DNA of 64,000 bases. It comes from Alphaproteobacteria bacterium 41-28 (GTDB lineage: Bacteria; Pseudomonadota; Alphaproteobacteria; UBA9655). The notes below the pieces were generated by a model, which was not told where the DNA came from, searched no databases, and saw only the letters and a program-made list of their open reading frames with translations. The stretch is from NCBI GenBank assembly GCA_001897795.1, contig MKUL01000013.1, positions 64,747 through 128,746 of the forward strand. Direction: 5' to 3'. Shown here in pieces: positions 43,511 through 51,992 of this stretch. Numbering within the stretch: position 1 is the stretch's first letter; the number at the start of each line of letters is the position of its first letter. The translations under genes were made by a program, and so were the position numbers.

Positions 43511-44431
43511 TTAATTTAGAAGCTTCTGAATTTCTTCTTTAGGAAGGTTAGTTGTTGCAGCTACATCATCAAGATTCATTCCCTTCAAAAGAAGGTTCTT
43601 AGCTACATCGCGCTTACCTTTTTCGATTCCCTTTTCGATTCCTTTTTCAATTCCTCTTTTAAAAACCTCTGGTTTTAAATATTCTGCGAGTGTCATAATC
43701 TTCTCCTCATTGACCGATTCCAATTTTCTAATGGCTTGGAACAAATCTTCTTGGCGCGACGTTTCTCCTACACCGACTATGTATGTAATCATACTATAAA
43801 TATAACTTTCTTCTCCATGGCTTTCAAGCTCCCCCAAGTCATCAAGAATGCTCATGAAAAAAGGCAAAATATTTGGATCGTGAATATGTTTTAAGACGCG
43901 AGCCAGGGTGCCGAACCAAAGATAATGCTTCAACTCTTGGTCTGATACTTGTGTCAAATCAATAAGATGATAAGGTGACATTAAAGTTTCTTGCGCGAGT
44001 TCTTTTTCATCGAGGGGAAAAAGATCAAAAGGATCCATAGAATGAGCGTATGGTTTTTCTCCTGTATACAGAATCATCGGATACACAAGTGGAAGCTTAT
44101 GAGTTTTCTTGATTTTAAGATGATGATCCATAATGGCAATCATGTATTTAAGCATTCGGAATGGCAGAAGTGGGTCAGAACTGGAGGCATGCTCAAACAA
44201 GATATACAGGAAATCAGGCTGTCCTTTGAATTTGACAGAAAATAGTAGATGTGCGATTTGCTGTTTTAATTTGTCATCGATATAGCTTTCTTTCTGAAGT
44301 TCAATCGAAGAAAAATCCATTATATCCTTAATTTTTTCTGGCAAGTGTTTTTGAAAAAATTCTTCTGAAACTTTAGGATGACTCATGGAAGAGCGTGTAA
44401 ATCTGTCGTGGGGTGATAATTTCTTTATCAT
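43511..44431 (-). CDS. Rpn-family recombination-promoting nuclease / putative transposase
   Basis: 306 residues. The N-terminus SPHDRFTRSSMSHPKVSEEFFQKHLPEKI is typical of the YhgA/Rpn family. A PD-(D/E)xK-type core follows (DFLYILFEHASSSDPLLPFRMLKYMIAIMDHHL). The end has repeated short helices (KRGIEKGIEKGIEKGKRDVAKNLLLKGMNLDDVA). Rpn proteins are endonucleases thought to raise DNA exchange and to act in phage defence in some hosts. Such genes often lie in variable regions, as here. The DNA repeat in GIEKGIEKGIEKG is a site for length change. Confidence 0.88.
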   Translation of the reverse strand: MIKKLSPHDRFTRSSMSHPKVSEEFFQKHLPEKIKDIMDFSSIELQKESYIDDKLKQQIAHLLFSVKFKGQPDFLYILFEHASSSDPLLPFRMLKYMIAIMDHHLKIKKTHKLPLVYPMILYTGEKPYAHSMDPFDLFPLDEKELAQETLMSPYHLIDLTQVSDQELKHYLWFGTLARVLKHIHDPNILPFFMSILDDLGELESHGEESYIYSMITYIVGVGETSRQEDLFQAIRKLESVNEEKIMTLAEYLKPEVFKRGIEKGIEKGIEKGKRDVAKNLLLKGMNLDDVAATTNLPKEEIQKLLN

Positions 44432-44593
44432 TCTTTATATTTTTTTAAAAAATTCTAAAGATAATGGTAGGATATATATTTAAATTCACAAACTATTTTT
44501 TTAACAAAAAGTCATTTTTTTGATGAAGTTGTTTATGATTTCCCTAGCAGTTTTTCTCCGAAGAGTAAGCTTGGTGAAAAGCCCCTTTCTTTT

Positions 44594-45331
44594 TCAATAA
44601 CAAATCTCTGTCAAATAAAGCCCCTCCGCAGGTGCGGTGGGGCCGCCGCAGCGCCTGTCTTTCGCTTCAAGAATTTCTTTAACTTTTTCAGGTGTCCATA
44701 CCCCTTCACCGACGCGCTTCAGGGTGCCCACCATATTACGCACCTGATGATGGAGAAACGAGCGGGCGCGGGCCTTAATAAGGACAACTCCTTCGCTTTT
44801 TTCCACTGAAAGAACATCAAGGGTTTTAAGAGGGGAAGACGCTTGACAGTGACTATCGCGAAAAGAAGAAAAATCATGATGACCGATAAGATGAGTTGCA
44901 GCTTCGGCCATGGCCTCAATAGAGAGGGGATGAATAACCCACCACGCTCGCGTTCTTTCAAGAGCGGAAGGGGCTCTCCGATTTAAAATAATGTATTCAT
45001 AGATGCGTGCAGTTGCTGAAAAACGGGCGTGAAAATCAGGAGAAACCTCTTCAACGTTCAAAAGACTAATGGGCACATGGCGCAGACGTTTATTGATAGC
45101 TCCTTGAATGGCAAAAGCCTTATAGGGTTTTGCAATATCCACATGAGCCACTTGACCTCTCGCATGAACACCTGCATCTGTTCGCCCGCTTCCCCAAACG
45201 GTGGCAGGTTCTCCAAGGAGATCTGCAAATGCCTCTTCTAAAGATTCTTGAACTGTTGCAACCCCTGTCTGTCGTTGCCACCCCGAAAAAGGGGTTCCAT
45301 CATATTCAAGGGTGAGCTTAAAGCGTGGCAT
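44594..45331 (-). CDS. truA: tRNA pseudouridine(38-40) synthase
   Basis: 245 residues. It makes pseudouridine at positions 38-40 of tRNA. MPRFKLTLEYDGTPFSGWQRQ, catalytic-Asp motif GSGRTDAGVHARGQV (about 50-64), FHARFSATARIYEYIILNRR and SFLHHQVRNMVGTLKRVG are conserved. It overlaps the fmt end by 14 bases and is the third gene of def-fmt-truA, a common alphaproteobacterial operon. Confidence 0.96.
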   Translation of the reverse strand: MPRFKLTLEYDGTPFSGWQRQTGVATVQESLEEAFADLLGEPATVWGSGRTDAGVHARGQVAHVDIAKPYKAFAIQGAINKRLRHVPISLLNVEEVSPDFHARFSATARIYEYIILNRRAPSALERTRAWWVIHPLSIEAMAEAATHLIGHHDFSSFRDSHCQASSPLKTLDVLSVEKSEGVVLIKARARSFLHHQVRNMVGTLKRVGEGVWTPEKVKEILEAKDRRCGGPTAPAEGLYLTEICY

Positions 45332-46262
45332 GAGAAAGGTGCTTTGATGGGAGATTATACCCCCTTAAAAACGCTTCCGTAGAAAGGGGAGATCCCCCCA
45401 CTTTTTGCACCCATAAAGGCCGCAAGGCGCCTTCTCCACAAACAATGGTGAGTTGATCGTCCAAAACCGTTCCGGGAGGATGGGGAAAGTTTTCTGGAAT
45501 GACCTGGGCCTCAAGAACTTTAATACGGTCTTTCCCGACTTCAAACCACGTTCCGGGCCAGGGATTTAAAGCGCGTACTTTACGTTCGAGCAAGGAAGCG
45601 GGCAAACACCAGTCCAAATGACCCTCCCCTTTTTCAAGTTTTGCAGCATAAGTTACCCCTTCTTGAGGTTGGGGGATGGGGTGAAGCTCACCTGAAAGAT
45701 AAGGAGGAAGGGCACTCAAAAGAGCTTCTGCTCCTAAATGGGCCAGAGTATCAAAAAGAAGGGGAGTGGTGGTTGAATTTTCGATGGGCACTTTTTTTGT
45801 GAGCAAAATATCCCCCGTATCAAGGCCTTCGTCCATTTTGATAATGGTGACACCGGTTTCCATATCTCCAGCGAGTATCGCCCGCTGAATAGGAGCCGCT
45901 CCTCGCCACCTGGGCAGAAGTGACGTATGAACATTCACTGCTCCCAAGTGGGGAGCCTCTAAGATTGCTTTTGGCAATATGAGGCCATAAGCTGCAACAA
46001 CAGCTATGTCTAAATTCAAGGCTCTCCATTGGTTTTGGGTTTCTTCAGTCTTTAATGATTCTGGGGTGAAAACGGACAGATTGTGTGAATCAGCAAGTTC
46101 CTGTACAGGACTTGGAGTGATTTTATACCCACGTCCCATGGGACGAGGAGGTTGGGTATAGACAGCAACAACCTGATAGTGAGCACTCAAAAGAGCCTTG
46201 AGGATGTGAACGGCAAAGTCAGGTGTCCCCATAAAGGCGAGGCGCGTTGTTTTTGGGCTCAT
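45318..46262 (-). CDS. fmt: Methionyl-tRNA formyltransferase
   Basis: 314 residues. It formylates initiator Met-tRNA using 10-formyl-THF. MGTPDFAVHIL, the HxSLLPRWRGAAPIQRAILAGDMETGVTIIKMDEGLDTGDIL core with catalytic Asn, His and Asp (NVHTSLLPRWRG), and the C-terminal tRNA-binding part with ALNPWPGTWFE are present. It starts 3 bases after the def stop. Confidence 0.97.
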   Translation of the reverse strand: MSPKTTRLAFMGTPDFAVHILKALLSAHYQVVAVYTQPPRPMGRGYKITPSPVQELADSHNLSVFTPESLKTEETQNQWRALNLDIAVVAAYGLILPKAILEAPHLGAVNVHTSLLPRWRGAAPIQRAILAGDMETGVTIIKMDEGLDTGDILLTKKVPIENSTTTPLLFDTLAHLGAEALLSALPPYLSGELHPIPQPQEGVTYAAKLEKGEGHLDWCLPASLLERKVRALNPWPGTWFEVGKDRIKVLEAQVIPENFPHPPGTVLDDQLTIVCGEGALRPLWVQKVGGSPLSTEAFLRGYNLPSKHLSHATL

Positions 46263-46265
46263 AAA

Positions 46266-46781
46266 CTACCTTCGTTGTTTTTTTTCTTTGCGAAGCTTAC
46301 TTAATATTAAATGACGTTTAAGGGAGGAGATGTGTTCAATAAACAAAACACCATTCAAGTGATCAATTTCATGTTGAATACAATCAGCCAGTAGATCTCT
46401 TGCTGATAAAAGTTGGTTTTGATTATTTTCATCTAAATAAGATACCCGAATTTCCAAAGGTCTAACCACATTTTCATAATACCCTGGCACCGAAAGACAC
46501 CCTTCTTGTGTTTTTTGGGTGGCTGGAGAAACCCATTGAAGTTCAGGATTTGCCATGAGCAGAGGTTTTAAAGGAATACCATTTCGTTCACCAAGATCAA
46601 TGACGACGACTCTTTTTTGAATACCAGCCTGAATGGCCGCAAGACCAATTCCATTCTTATGGTACAGAGTTTCCAATAAATCGTCCATGGTTTTGCGTAC
46701 ACCCCTGTCGACTTTTTCGACTGGAATACCTATCGCATGAAGCCGAGGATCGGGAGCTCTTAAAATGTCTAAAACGGCCAT
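46266..46781 (-). CDS. def: Peptide deformylase
   Basis: 171 residues. Metal-dependent removal of formyl groups from new proteins. The three motifs are all present: GIGLAAIQAG, EGCLSVPG (Cys ligand) and QHEIDHLNGVLF (His-Glu-His). First gene of def-fmt-truA. Confidence 0.97.
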   Translation of the reverse strand: MAVLDILRAPDPRLHAIGIPVEKVDRGVRKTMDDLLETLYHKNGIGLAAIQAGIQKRVVVIDLGERNGIPLKPLLMANPELQWVSPATQKTQEGCLSVPGYYENVVRPLEIRVSYLDENNQNQLLSARDLLADCIQHEIDHLNGVLFIEHISSLKRHLILSKLRKEKKQRR

Positions 46782-47006
46782 AACAATTCCTTAGAAACAT
46801 CAATCTGAAGAAAGAGGTTTATTCAAATTACATGTATTACTTAATCAAGAAAATAAATAAATGCAAGAGGCTCTACGGCATAGATTATCCTACTTCTTTG
46901 ATGTAGGACTCGCTCATTTGCTTTAAAATGGGGATACTTCAAAGAATTTTTACATTGTACAAATAATTATTGAATATTTTAATTAATCTATGTACGCTGC
47001 GTGTTG

Positions 47007-47012
47007 TATAAT
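47007..47012 (+). promoter_or_regulatory. -10 element of the TPR-HigB gene
   Basis: TATAAT with TG two bases upstream (TTGTATAAT), about 25-30 bases ahead of the ATG at 47037. The -35 box is weak. In-frame start codons upstream (47001) lie in or before it. Confidence 0.4.
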
Positions 47013-47036
47013 ATTATTTTAATGGGACTTGCTCTG

Positions 47037-49304
47037 ATGTTTTTTAAAAATGCACTTGAATCAAGCAGGGCCTCTTTATTCGTTTTATCGATTCTTTTGT
47101 TAGGAACTTCTTCTGTTTGTGCAATGGAAGATGGGTCCGAGGGTTGTCCTTCTCACTTCATCCCTACCAAAGGAAAGAAAGAGGGAAAAGGAAAGACGAA
47201 TCGGAAAGAAGAAAAAAAAGGAGAAAGTTACCCAAAGGAGAGAACCCAAGTAACATGGGAAGATGTACAAAAGAAAGTTAATCATAAAGTGCTAACGAAG
47301 GAGGAGTTAAATGTCTTTCTTGAACACTACTTACATATCGAAGAGGAAAGTGAGAATAAAAAAGCACCAAAGAAGGATCGCTCACATAAAGGATCGATAG
47401 ACCTAAAGAACCCACGGGGTATTTCTGACTTTGTAGAGACTTTATTAATACGGCACAGGGCATTTCGAAAAAAAATCCCCCCCACGTCCACAAAAGAGGA
47501 GTTACTGGACTCAGTTAAAAGTAATTTATCCCTTCTTGATCTATCCGCTCTCAAAAAAATCCATGACCACATTCTAAAACTCACTAAAGATCCCAGCGAA
47601 ACTAATGAAAAAGTGAAACGTATCTCATCAAGGGACCTCCCTTCAGATGGAGAGGAAGAGATAGAAGAGCCTGATTTTGAGTTCTATAATCAAATTTGGC
47701 TTTTAGATGGTTATCTCGCTTCTTATGATCTAGAAGGTCCAGAAAAAGATGGTGTTCACTATGCTTATTATATTTTGGGGCTAAGATATTTTTTGGGACT
47801 AAGGGATTATAAAAAGGCAACAAATGTTTTTTTAAGAGCATGTTCCTTGCGTCCAGAAGATGCAAACAAACAATTGGACGCTTTTATAAAGTTTTACTTT
47901 TTTGCTGATCATGACGATGTACCCCGCAGGCCCCCTGCCGACTACAACAAAGCCAGAGAATTATACCAAAAGGGTCTAGAAGCCCTCAATTTAAGAGAAG
48001 AAGATTACAATCCAGTTCATCATGAATATATGTGGAGCTTCAGTTTTATTGGCCAAGATTTCGAAAGAGCTAGGAAACATGTAGAACAATCTCTTAAGTT
48101 GACTAACGCTCTAAACTCTTCGAATGAAAAAAAACGTGATATGCAAACTAACCTAGCACTAACGTTATACCACTTGAAACTTTATGATGAAGTAGAAAAT
48201 TATTTAAGTTCGCTCGGTGAGCTATCACCTGAGGAATATAGAATTTTGGCCCATATTTATGCCCGCAAGCAAGACTGGAAAAAGGCTAAAGAGTACATAA
48301 TGAGGGCCCCTGGAGGCTTCGCAAACGAGGAAGATGCCCTCATCCTCGCTGAATTGGTAATAAATATAAAATCACCGGAATTTAAGTCTATTCGGCGCGG
48401 TTGTTTACAAGCTATTAAGGAAGTGATTCCTTCGATTAGAGAGGAAGTTGACAGCCTAGTCAGGACAAAGAACAAGGAAGAACTACGAAACCTCATAAAA
48501 AAGGGAATAGTTCTACAAAGATTACTGGAATCCAAACAAATCTATCAAAATTTTGATGAACACTATAAGCTTTCATGGATCAAAGCCTCTCAAGCTCCTG
48601 AAACCCATGGGGATTTTTTAAGGTTGGTAGATAATCTTGCTGAATTAATTGAGACAACTTACCGAAGACTTAGGTCTTTTGATTCCAAAGACCCTGTGAT
48701 TCACTGCCAGAGTATTTTAGATTGCTATGAACGGTTAAAATCTCTTTCAGATGAAGCTGAGCTAGAATTTAAGCAAGCCTCATTTAATATGGCGAGATCG
48801 GATTTGAATAGCAAGTCTGGGACAAGCGAATTTTTTGAATTCCCTATAACTGATGGTACCTCCGGTAATTTAAAAAAAGTATATACGAGGAAAGAAGCCA
48901 GTAGGGAAAAAAAGCGTAACCGAAAGGGTAATGAAAATACAAAAGGTGAACGCGAAAAGGAGAAAGAGGTAAGTTCAGAAGCCAAATCTGAGGGCAGAGA
49001 AAAAGACGAACTATCTCAAAATAGCATTAGGTCGTTCGGGAATCGTGAAACAGAAGATATTTGGAAGTCAAGAGACGTTAGATCTTATCCTAAAAAAACC
49101 TTAGATATTTTGTATGCTCTCGCTCAAGCACGCAACATGTCCCATTTGCGGCAATTAACTCCTCCCGGAGCAAAACTAGAGGTGCTTCACGGGGATAGAG
49201 AGGGCCAACCAAGCTTACGTATTAATGGCCAATGGCGCATCTGTTTTGAATGGGTTTCAGGCGAGGGTGCTTATAATGTTGAGATTACGGATTATCATCC
49301 TTAA
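47037..49304 (+). CDS. Secreted TPR protein with C-terminal HigB-type RNase toxin domain
   Basis: 755 residues from ATG 47037: signal peptide ending SVCA, then MEDGSEG. A Lys/Glu-rich segment follows, then a mostly helical body (about 150-620) with TPR-like pairs (EYMWSFSFIGQDFERARKHVEQSLKL; EYRILAHIYARKQDWKKAKEYIM). A charged linker leads to residues about 663-755: IRSFGNRETEDIWKSR, then GAKLEVLHGDREGQPSLRINGQWRICFEWVSGEGAYNVEITDYHP. The last part matches HigB, a ribosome-dependent mRNA endonuclease, almost end to end, including the conserved arginines and the final DYH. HigB normally stands alone beside HigA; no HigA gene follows here. The exported chimera resembles polymorphic toxins or effectors (inference). 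Confidence 0.85.
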   Translation: MFFKNALESSRASLFVLSILLLGTSSVCAMEDGSEGCPSHFIPTKGKKEGKGKTNRKEEKKGESYPKERTQVTWEDVQKKVNHKVLTKEELNVFLEHYLHIEEESENKKAPKKDRSHKGSIDLKNPRGISDFVETLLIRHRAFRKKIPPTSTKEELLDSVKSNLSLLDLSALKKIHDHILKLTKDPSETNEKVKRISSRDLPSDGEEEIEEPDFEFYNQIWLLDGYLASYDLEGPEKDGVHYAYYILGLRYFLGLRDYKKATNVFLRACSLRPEDANKQLDAFIKFYFFADHDDVPRRPPADYNKARELYQKGLEALNLREEDYNPVHHEYMWSFSFIGQDFERARKHVEQSLKLTNALNSSNEKKRDMQTNLALTLYHLKLYDEVENYLSSLGELSPEEYRILAHIYARKQDWKKAKEYIMRAPGGFANEEDALILAELVINIKSPEFKSIRRGCLQAIKEVIPSIREEVDSLVRTKNKEELRNLIKKGIVLQRLLESKQIYQNFDEHYKLSWIKASQAPETHGDFLRLVDNLAELIETTYRRLRSFDSKDPVIHCQSILDCYERLKSLSDEAELEFKQASFNMARSDLNSKSGTSEFFEFPITDGTSGNLKKVYTRKEASREKKRNRKGNENTKGEREKEKEVSSEAKSEGREKDELSQNSIRSFGNRETEDIWKSRDVRSYPKKTLDILYALAQARNMSHLRQLTPPGAKLEVLHGDREGQPSLRINGQWRICFEWVSGEGAYNVEITDYHP

Positions 49305-49351
49305 GTGTTATTAGTGGCTTTCAAATAGTTTATATAAAAACCACCCAAATG

Positions 49352-49390
49352 AAATCACGCCGCTATCTTGGTAACCGTGAGTTGTTTCCG
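49352..49390 (-). pseudogene. hldE 3'-end remnant
   Basis: TCACGCCGCTATCTTGGTAACC resembles 49932-49966 (TCACACCGCCATTTTGGTAACC) at the end of hldE. On the minus strand it gives TTH, a one-base slip, then VTKIAA and stop, against TTRMVTKMAV and stop in intact HldE. With the intact end it brackets the small secreted gene at 49514. Confidence 0.7.
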
Positions 49391-49513
49391 AGTTGTTTTT
49401 TTAATGGAATGATAAATTTAGGTTGAGCTTAGTATTTTATTAACCATTTTATGTCACTTTCTATAATATATAGGTTGTACTTTCGTATAATAACTTAAGA
49501 AAAGAAAATAGAA

Positions 49514-49900
49514 ATGAATATTAAAAAAATCCATTTAATCTTGTTAGGGATGGTTGCTCTATCCGCCCATCCTTTTATAGCAAAAGCAGTCACTACGATA
49601 ACTTGTCCTCTTCCCAAGAATATTCAAGTTACCGAAATGAAAAATCAATCCTGGTCGGCTGCTTATCCTGGGTGGAAACTCCAAAATCCTTTCCCTTTAT
49701 GGAATCCCCCGGAAACTGGCACTCCTGAATTTGCTTCCCACGCACCAGCACGTATTCTGAAAGAAGAGGAAAAATATTTTTTACGATGCGAGTATCACGG
49801 AATTAATTTTGTTGGGAGCTTTGACTTAAACAGCGGTCTTATAAAGGCCCATTCCTGCACTCTTGGAAATGATCAATTAAGTATGATTTGCGCAGAATAA
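49514..49900 (+). CDS. Small secreted protein, function unknown
   Basis: 128 residues: signal peptide MNIKKIHLILLGMVALSAHPFIAKA. A compact domain follows with four cysteines (TCPLPKNI, RCEYHG, HSCTLG, ICAE) and NVTWSAAYPGWKLQ-like text (QSWSAAYPGWKLQNPFPLWN). It recalls small periplasmic DUF3757-like domains, but I do not claim that family. It lies between an hldE remnant and the intact hldE, suggesting acquisition. Confidence 0.65.
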   Translation: MNIKKIHLILLGMVALSAHPFIAKAVTTITCPLPKNIQVTEMKNQSWSAAYPGWKLQNPFPLWNPPETGTPEFASHAPARILKEEEKYFLRCEYHGINFVGSFDLNSGLIKAHSCTLGNDQLSMICAE

Positions 49901-49934
49901 AAATGTAAAGCCCACTCGCTATCTTTGCAATAGC

Positions 49935-51386
49935 TCACACCGCCATTTTGGTAACCATGCGTGTCGTGCTTTGTCCCTCGATAAGATCAATGAGCAGAAC
50001 TTCTCCCCCATAGCTTTGGACAAAAGGCGCCCCAACAACTTTGTCAATTGTGTAATCAGATCCTTTAACAAGCACATCGGGTTTTAAAACTTGGATGAGC
50101 TCAAGTGGCGTATCCTCATCAAAAAGGACGATAAGGTCAATACTTTGAAGGGAAGAGAGAACAAAAGCCCGATCCCTTTCTTGTTGAATTGGACGGGTAG
50201 GACCTTTTAGTCTTTGAACGGAGCTATCTGTATTGAGACCTAAAACAAGTCGGTCTCCTGCTTTTTTGGCCTCGTTTAAAAGAAAGATATGACCGGGATG
50301 AAGGAGATCAAAACATCCATTAGTAAAGACAACCCGGTTACCATGCCGTTTCCATTTTTGAATTTGCTCCCTGGCTGTTTCACGTGAAACAATTTTCTTC
50401 TCATGATTTTGACTATCTTGGGCATGAAGAGCCGTTAGGAGTTCTTCTTGATGAACAACGGCAGTACCGATTTTTGCAACAACAAGCCCAGCAGCCGCAT
50501 TAGCCAAGTGCATAGCTTTAGACAGTGTGGCACCTGCTGCAAGACTCACCGCAAGGGTCGCCATGACCGTATCCCCAGCTCCAGAAACGTCGAAAACTTC
50601 AAGAGCTTGCGTTTGAAGATGCTCGATCGCCCCGGAAGCTTCCACAAGGGTCATTCCTTCTGAACCACGTGTCACAATCATTGCATCCAGTTCACATGCC
50701 CTTATCATGTCTTGGGTAACGGACACGAGCTCCTCTTGCGTTTGGATCGTTGTCCGTGTCGCAAGGCTCAGTTCATTGCGATTAGGCGTTAAAAAGGTCG
50801 CTCCCTTATAACGGTCGTAATCATTGCCCTTGGGGTCAACGAGAATGGGTTTTCCCTGGGCACGCGCTTCTTGGATGAGGGACCCGAGAAGCTGTGGAGA
50901 GAAAATTCCCTTTGCATAATCGGAAAGAATGATAAGTTGGTGGGACGGAAGATGTTTCTTATAAATGTTAAAAAGCTCGACTTCAATATCGGTTTTTAAA
51001 GGAAGAGTTTTTTCCCAATCCGTTCTTAAAACTTGTTGATTTGCCGCTATAAAGCGGGTTTTTCGAGTTGTTGTCCTGGTTTCATCAAAAATGAGGTAGG
51101 GGTCAACCTTTGAAGAACTCTTTAAAAGCTCTTGAATATGAGATCCGTCCCTATCCTTACCAACGACAGAGATAAACGTAATCGTACTTCCTAAAGCTTC
51201 GAGATTTCGAACAACATTGCCGGCACCACCCAACACTGTCGATTCATCTTTGATGTGCAGAACAGGAACGGGAGCTTCTGGAGAAATTCTTGAAACCGTT
51301 CCTCTTACGAATTGGTCAAGCATCGCGTCACCCACACATAAAATCCGGGTTGAGGAGAATGAATTGATGAGATGAGAATCGTTCAT
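49935..51386 (-). CDS. hldE: Bifunctional heptose 7-phosphate kinase / heptose 1-phosphate adenylyltransferase
   Basis: 483 residues. The N-terminal ribokinase-type half (about 1-320) includes LGGAGNVVRNLEALG, LTPNRNELSLAT and DVSGAGDTVMATLAVSLA. The C-terminal nucleotidyltransferase half includes VVFTNGCFDLLHPGHIFLLNEAK and VKGSDYTID. It makes ADP-heptose for the lipopolysaccharide core. gmhA precedes it directly (1 base between), and gmhB-like lies 3 kb away; hldD is not in view. A perfect parS lies inside the coding sequence at 50376. Confidence 0.96.
   Translation of the reverse strand: MNDSHLINSFSSTRILCVGDAMLDQFVRGTVSRISPEAPVPVLHIKDESTVLGGAGNVVRNLEALGSTITFISVVGKDRDGSHIQELLKSSSKVDPYLIFDETRTTTRKTRFIAANQQVLRTDWEKTLPLKTDIEVELFNIYKKHLPSHQLIILSDYAKGIFSPQLLGSLIQEARAQGKPILVDPKGNDYDRYKGATFLTPNRNELSLATRTTIQTQEELVSVTQDMIRACELDAMIVTRGSEGMTLVEASGAIEHLQTQALEVFDVSGAGDTVMATLAVSLAAGATLSKAMHLANAAAGLVVAKIGTAVVHQEELLTALHAQDSQNHEKKIVSRETAREQIQKWKRHGNRVVFTNGCFDLLHPGHIFLLNEAKKAGDRLVLGLNTDSSVQRLKGPTRPIQQERDRAFVLSSLQSIDLIVLFDEDTPLELIQVLKPDVLVKGSDYTIDKVVGAPFVQSYGGEVLLIDLIEGQSTTRMVTKMAV
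50376..50391. promoter_or_regulatory. parS: parS site, copy 2 (inside hldE)
   Basis: TGTTTCACGTGAAACA, identical to the site at 1947, lies within the hldE reading frame. parS sites inside genes are common. The spacing between the two sites is about 48.4 kb. Confidence 0.88.
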
Positions 51387-51387
51387 A

Positions 51388-51990
51388 TTAATTTAAACCT
51401 AATCGATATTCGAGAGCTCCAACAAACATTTGCCCAAGAGTGATATGCATTTCTTGTATACGAGCGACCGTGGCGCAGGGCACAGCTAAAATAATATCAG
51501 CTTTCCCAGGAAAATCTCCCCCACGACCCGTAAGGCCGACAGTTACAAGCTTTTTGTTCCGAGCTTCCTTAAAAGCCTGTAGCACATTTGGACTTTTTCC
51601 AGAAGTTGAAATACCAATAGCCACATCTCCTTCTTGGCCTAAGGCCTCAATTTGCCGAGAGAAAATGTAGTCAAATCCGAGATCATTACCAATGGCTGTG
51701 AGTGCAGACGTATCAGTTGTCAGAGAAAGAGCAGGAAGAGCCTTACGATTAGACTTAAAGCGAACAGTCAATTCTGCTGCCAGATGTTGGGAATCTGCTG
51801 CACTTCCTCCATTTCCAAAAAATATAAGTTTCTTTCCATGCTGAAGAGCAAAGGCAGCAGTCTCTACCCATTCCGTAAAAGCTGGAAAAAGAGTTTCAAA
51901 TGTAGTGGTTGCCACTCTTTGATGCTCGTCCCATTCTTTTTCATAAAATCTGCGAAGATCTAAAGAGGGCGTCGATAAAATACTTGTCAT
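51388..51990 (-). CDS. gmhA: Phosphoheptose isomerase
   Basis: 200 residues, SIS-domain protein with GKKLIFFGNGGSAADSQHLAAELTVRFKSNRKALPALSL, and GISTSGKSPNVLQAFKEAR. It converts sedoheptulose 7-phosphate to D-glycero-D-manno-heptose 7-phosphate, the first step of ADP-heptose synthesis. Operon zinc-ribbon gene - gmhA - hldE with gaps of 1-2 bases. Confidence 0.95.
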   Translation of the reverse strand: MTSILSTPSLDLRRFYEKEWDEHQRVATTTFETLFPAFTEWVETAAFALQHGKKLIFFGNGGSAADSQHLAAELTVRFKSNRKALPALSLTTDTSALTAIGNDLGFDYIFSRQIEALGQEGDVAIGISTSGKSPNVLQAFKEARNKKLVTVGLTGRGGDFPGKADIILAVPCATVARIQEMHITLGQMFVGALEYRLGLN

Positions 51991-51992
51991 AT

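Noticed and set aside
49305..49513. A HigA antitoxin gene after the HigB fusion
   Set aside because: The gap holds only the hldE remnant and AT-rich sequence; no HTH-encoding frame is present.
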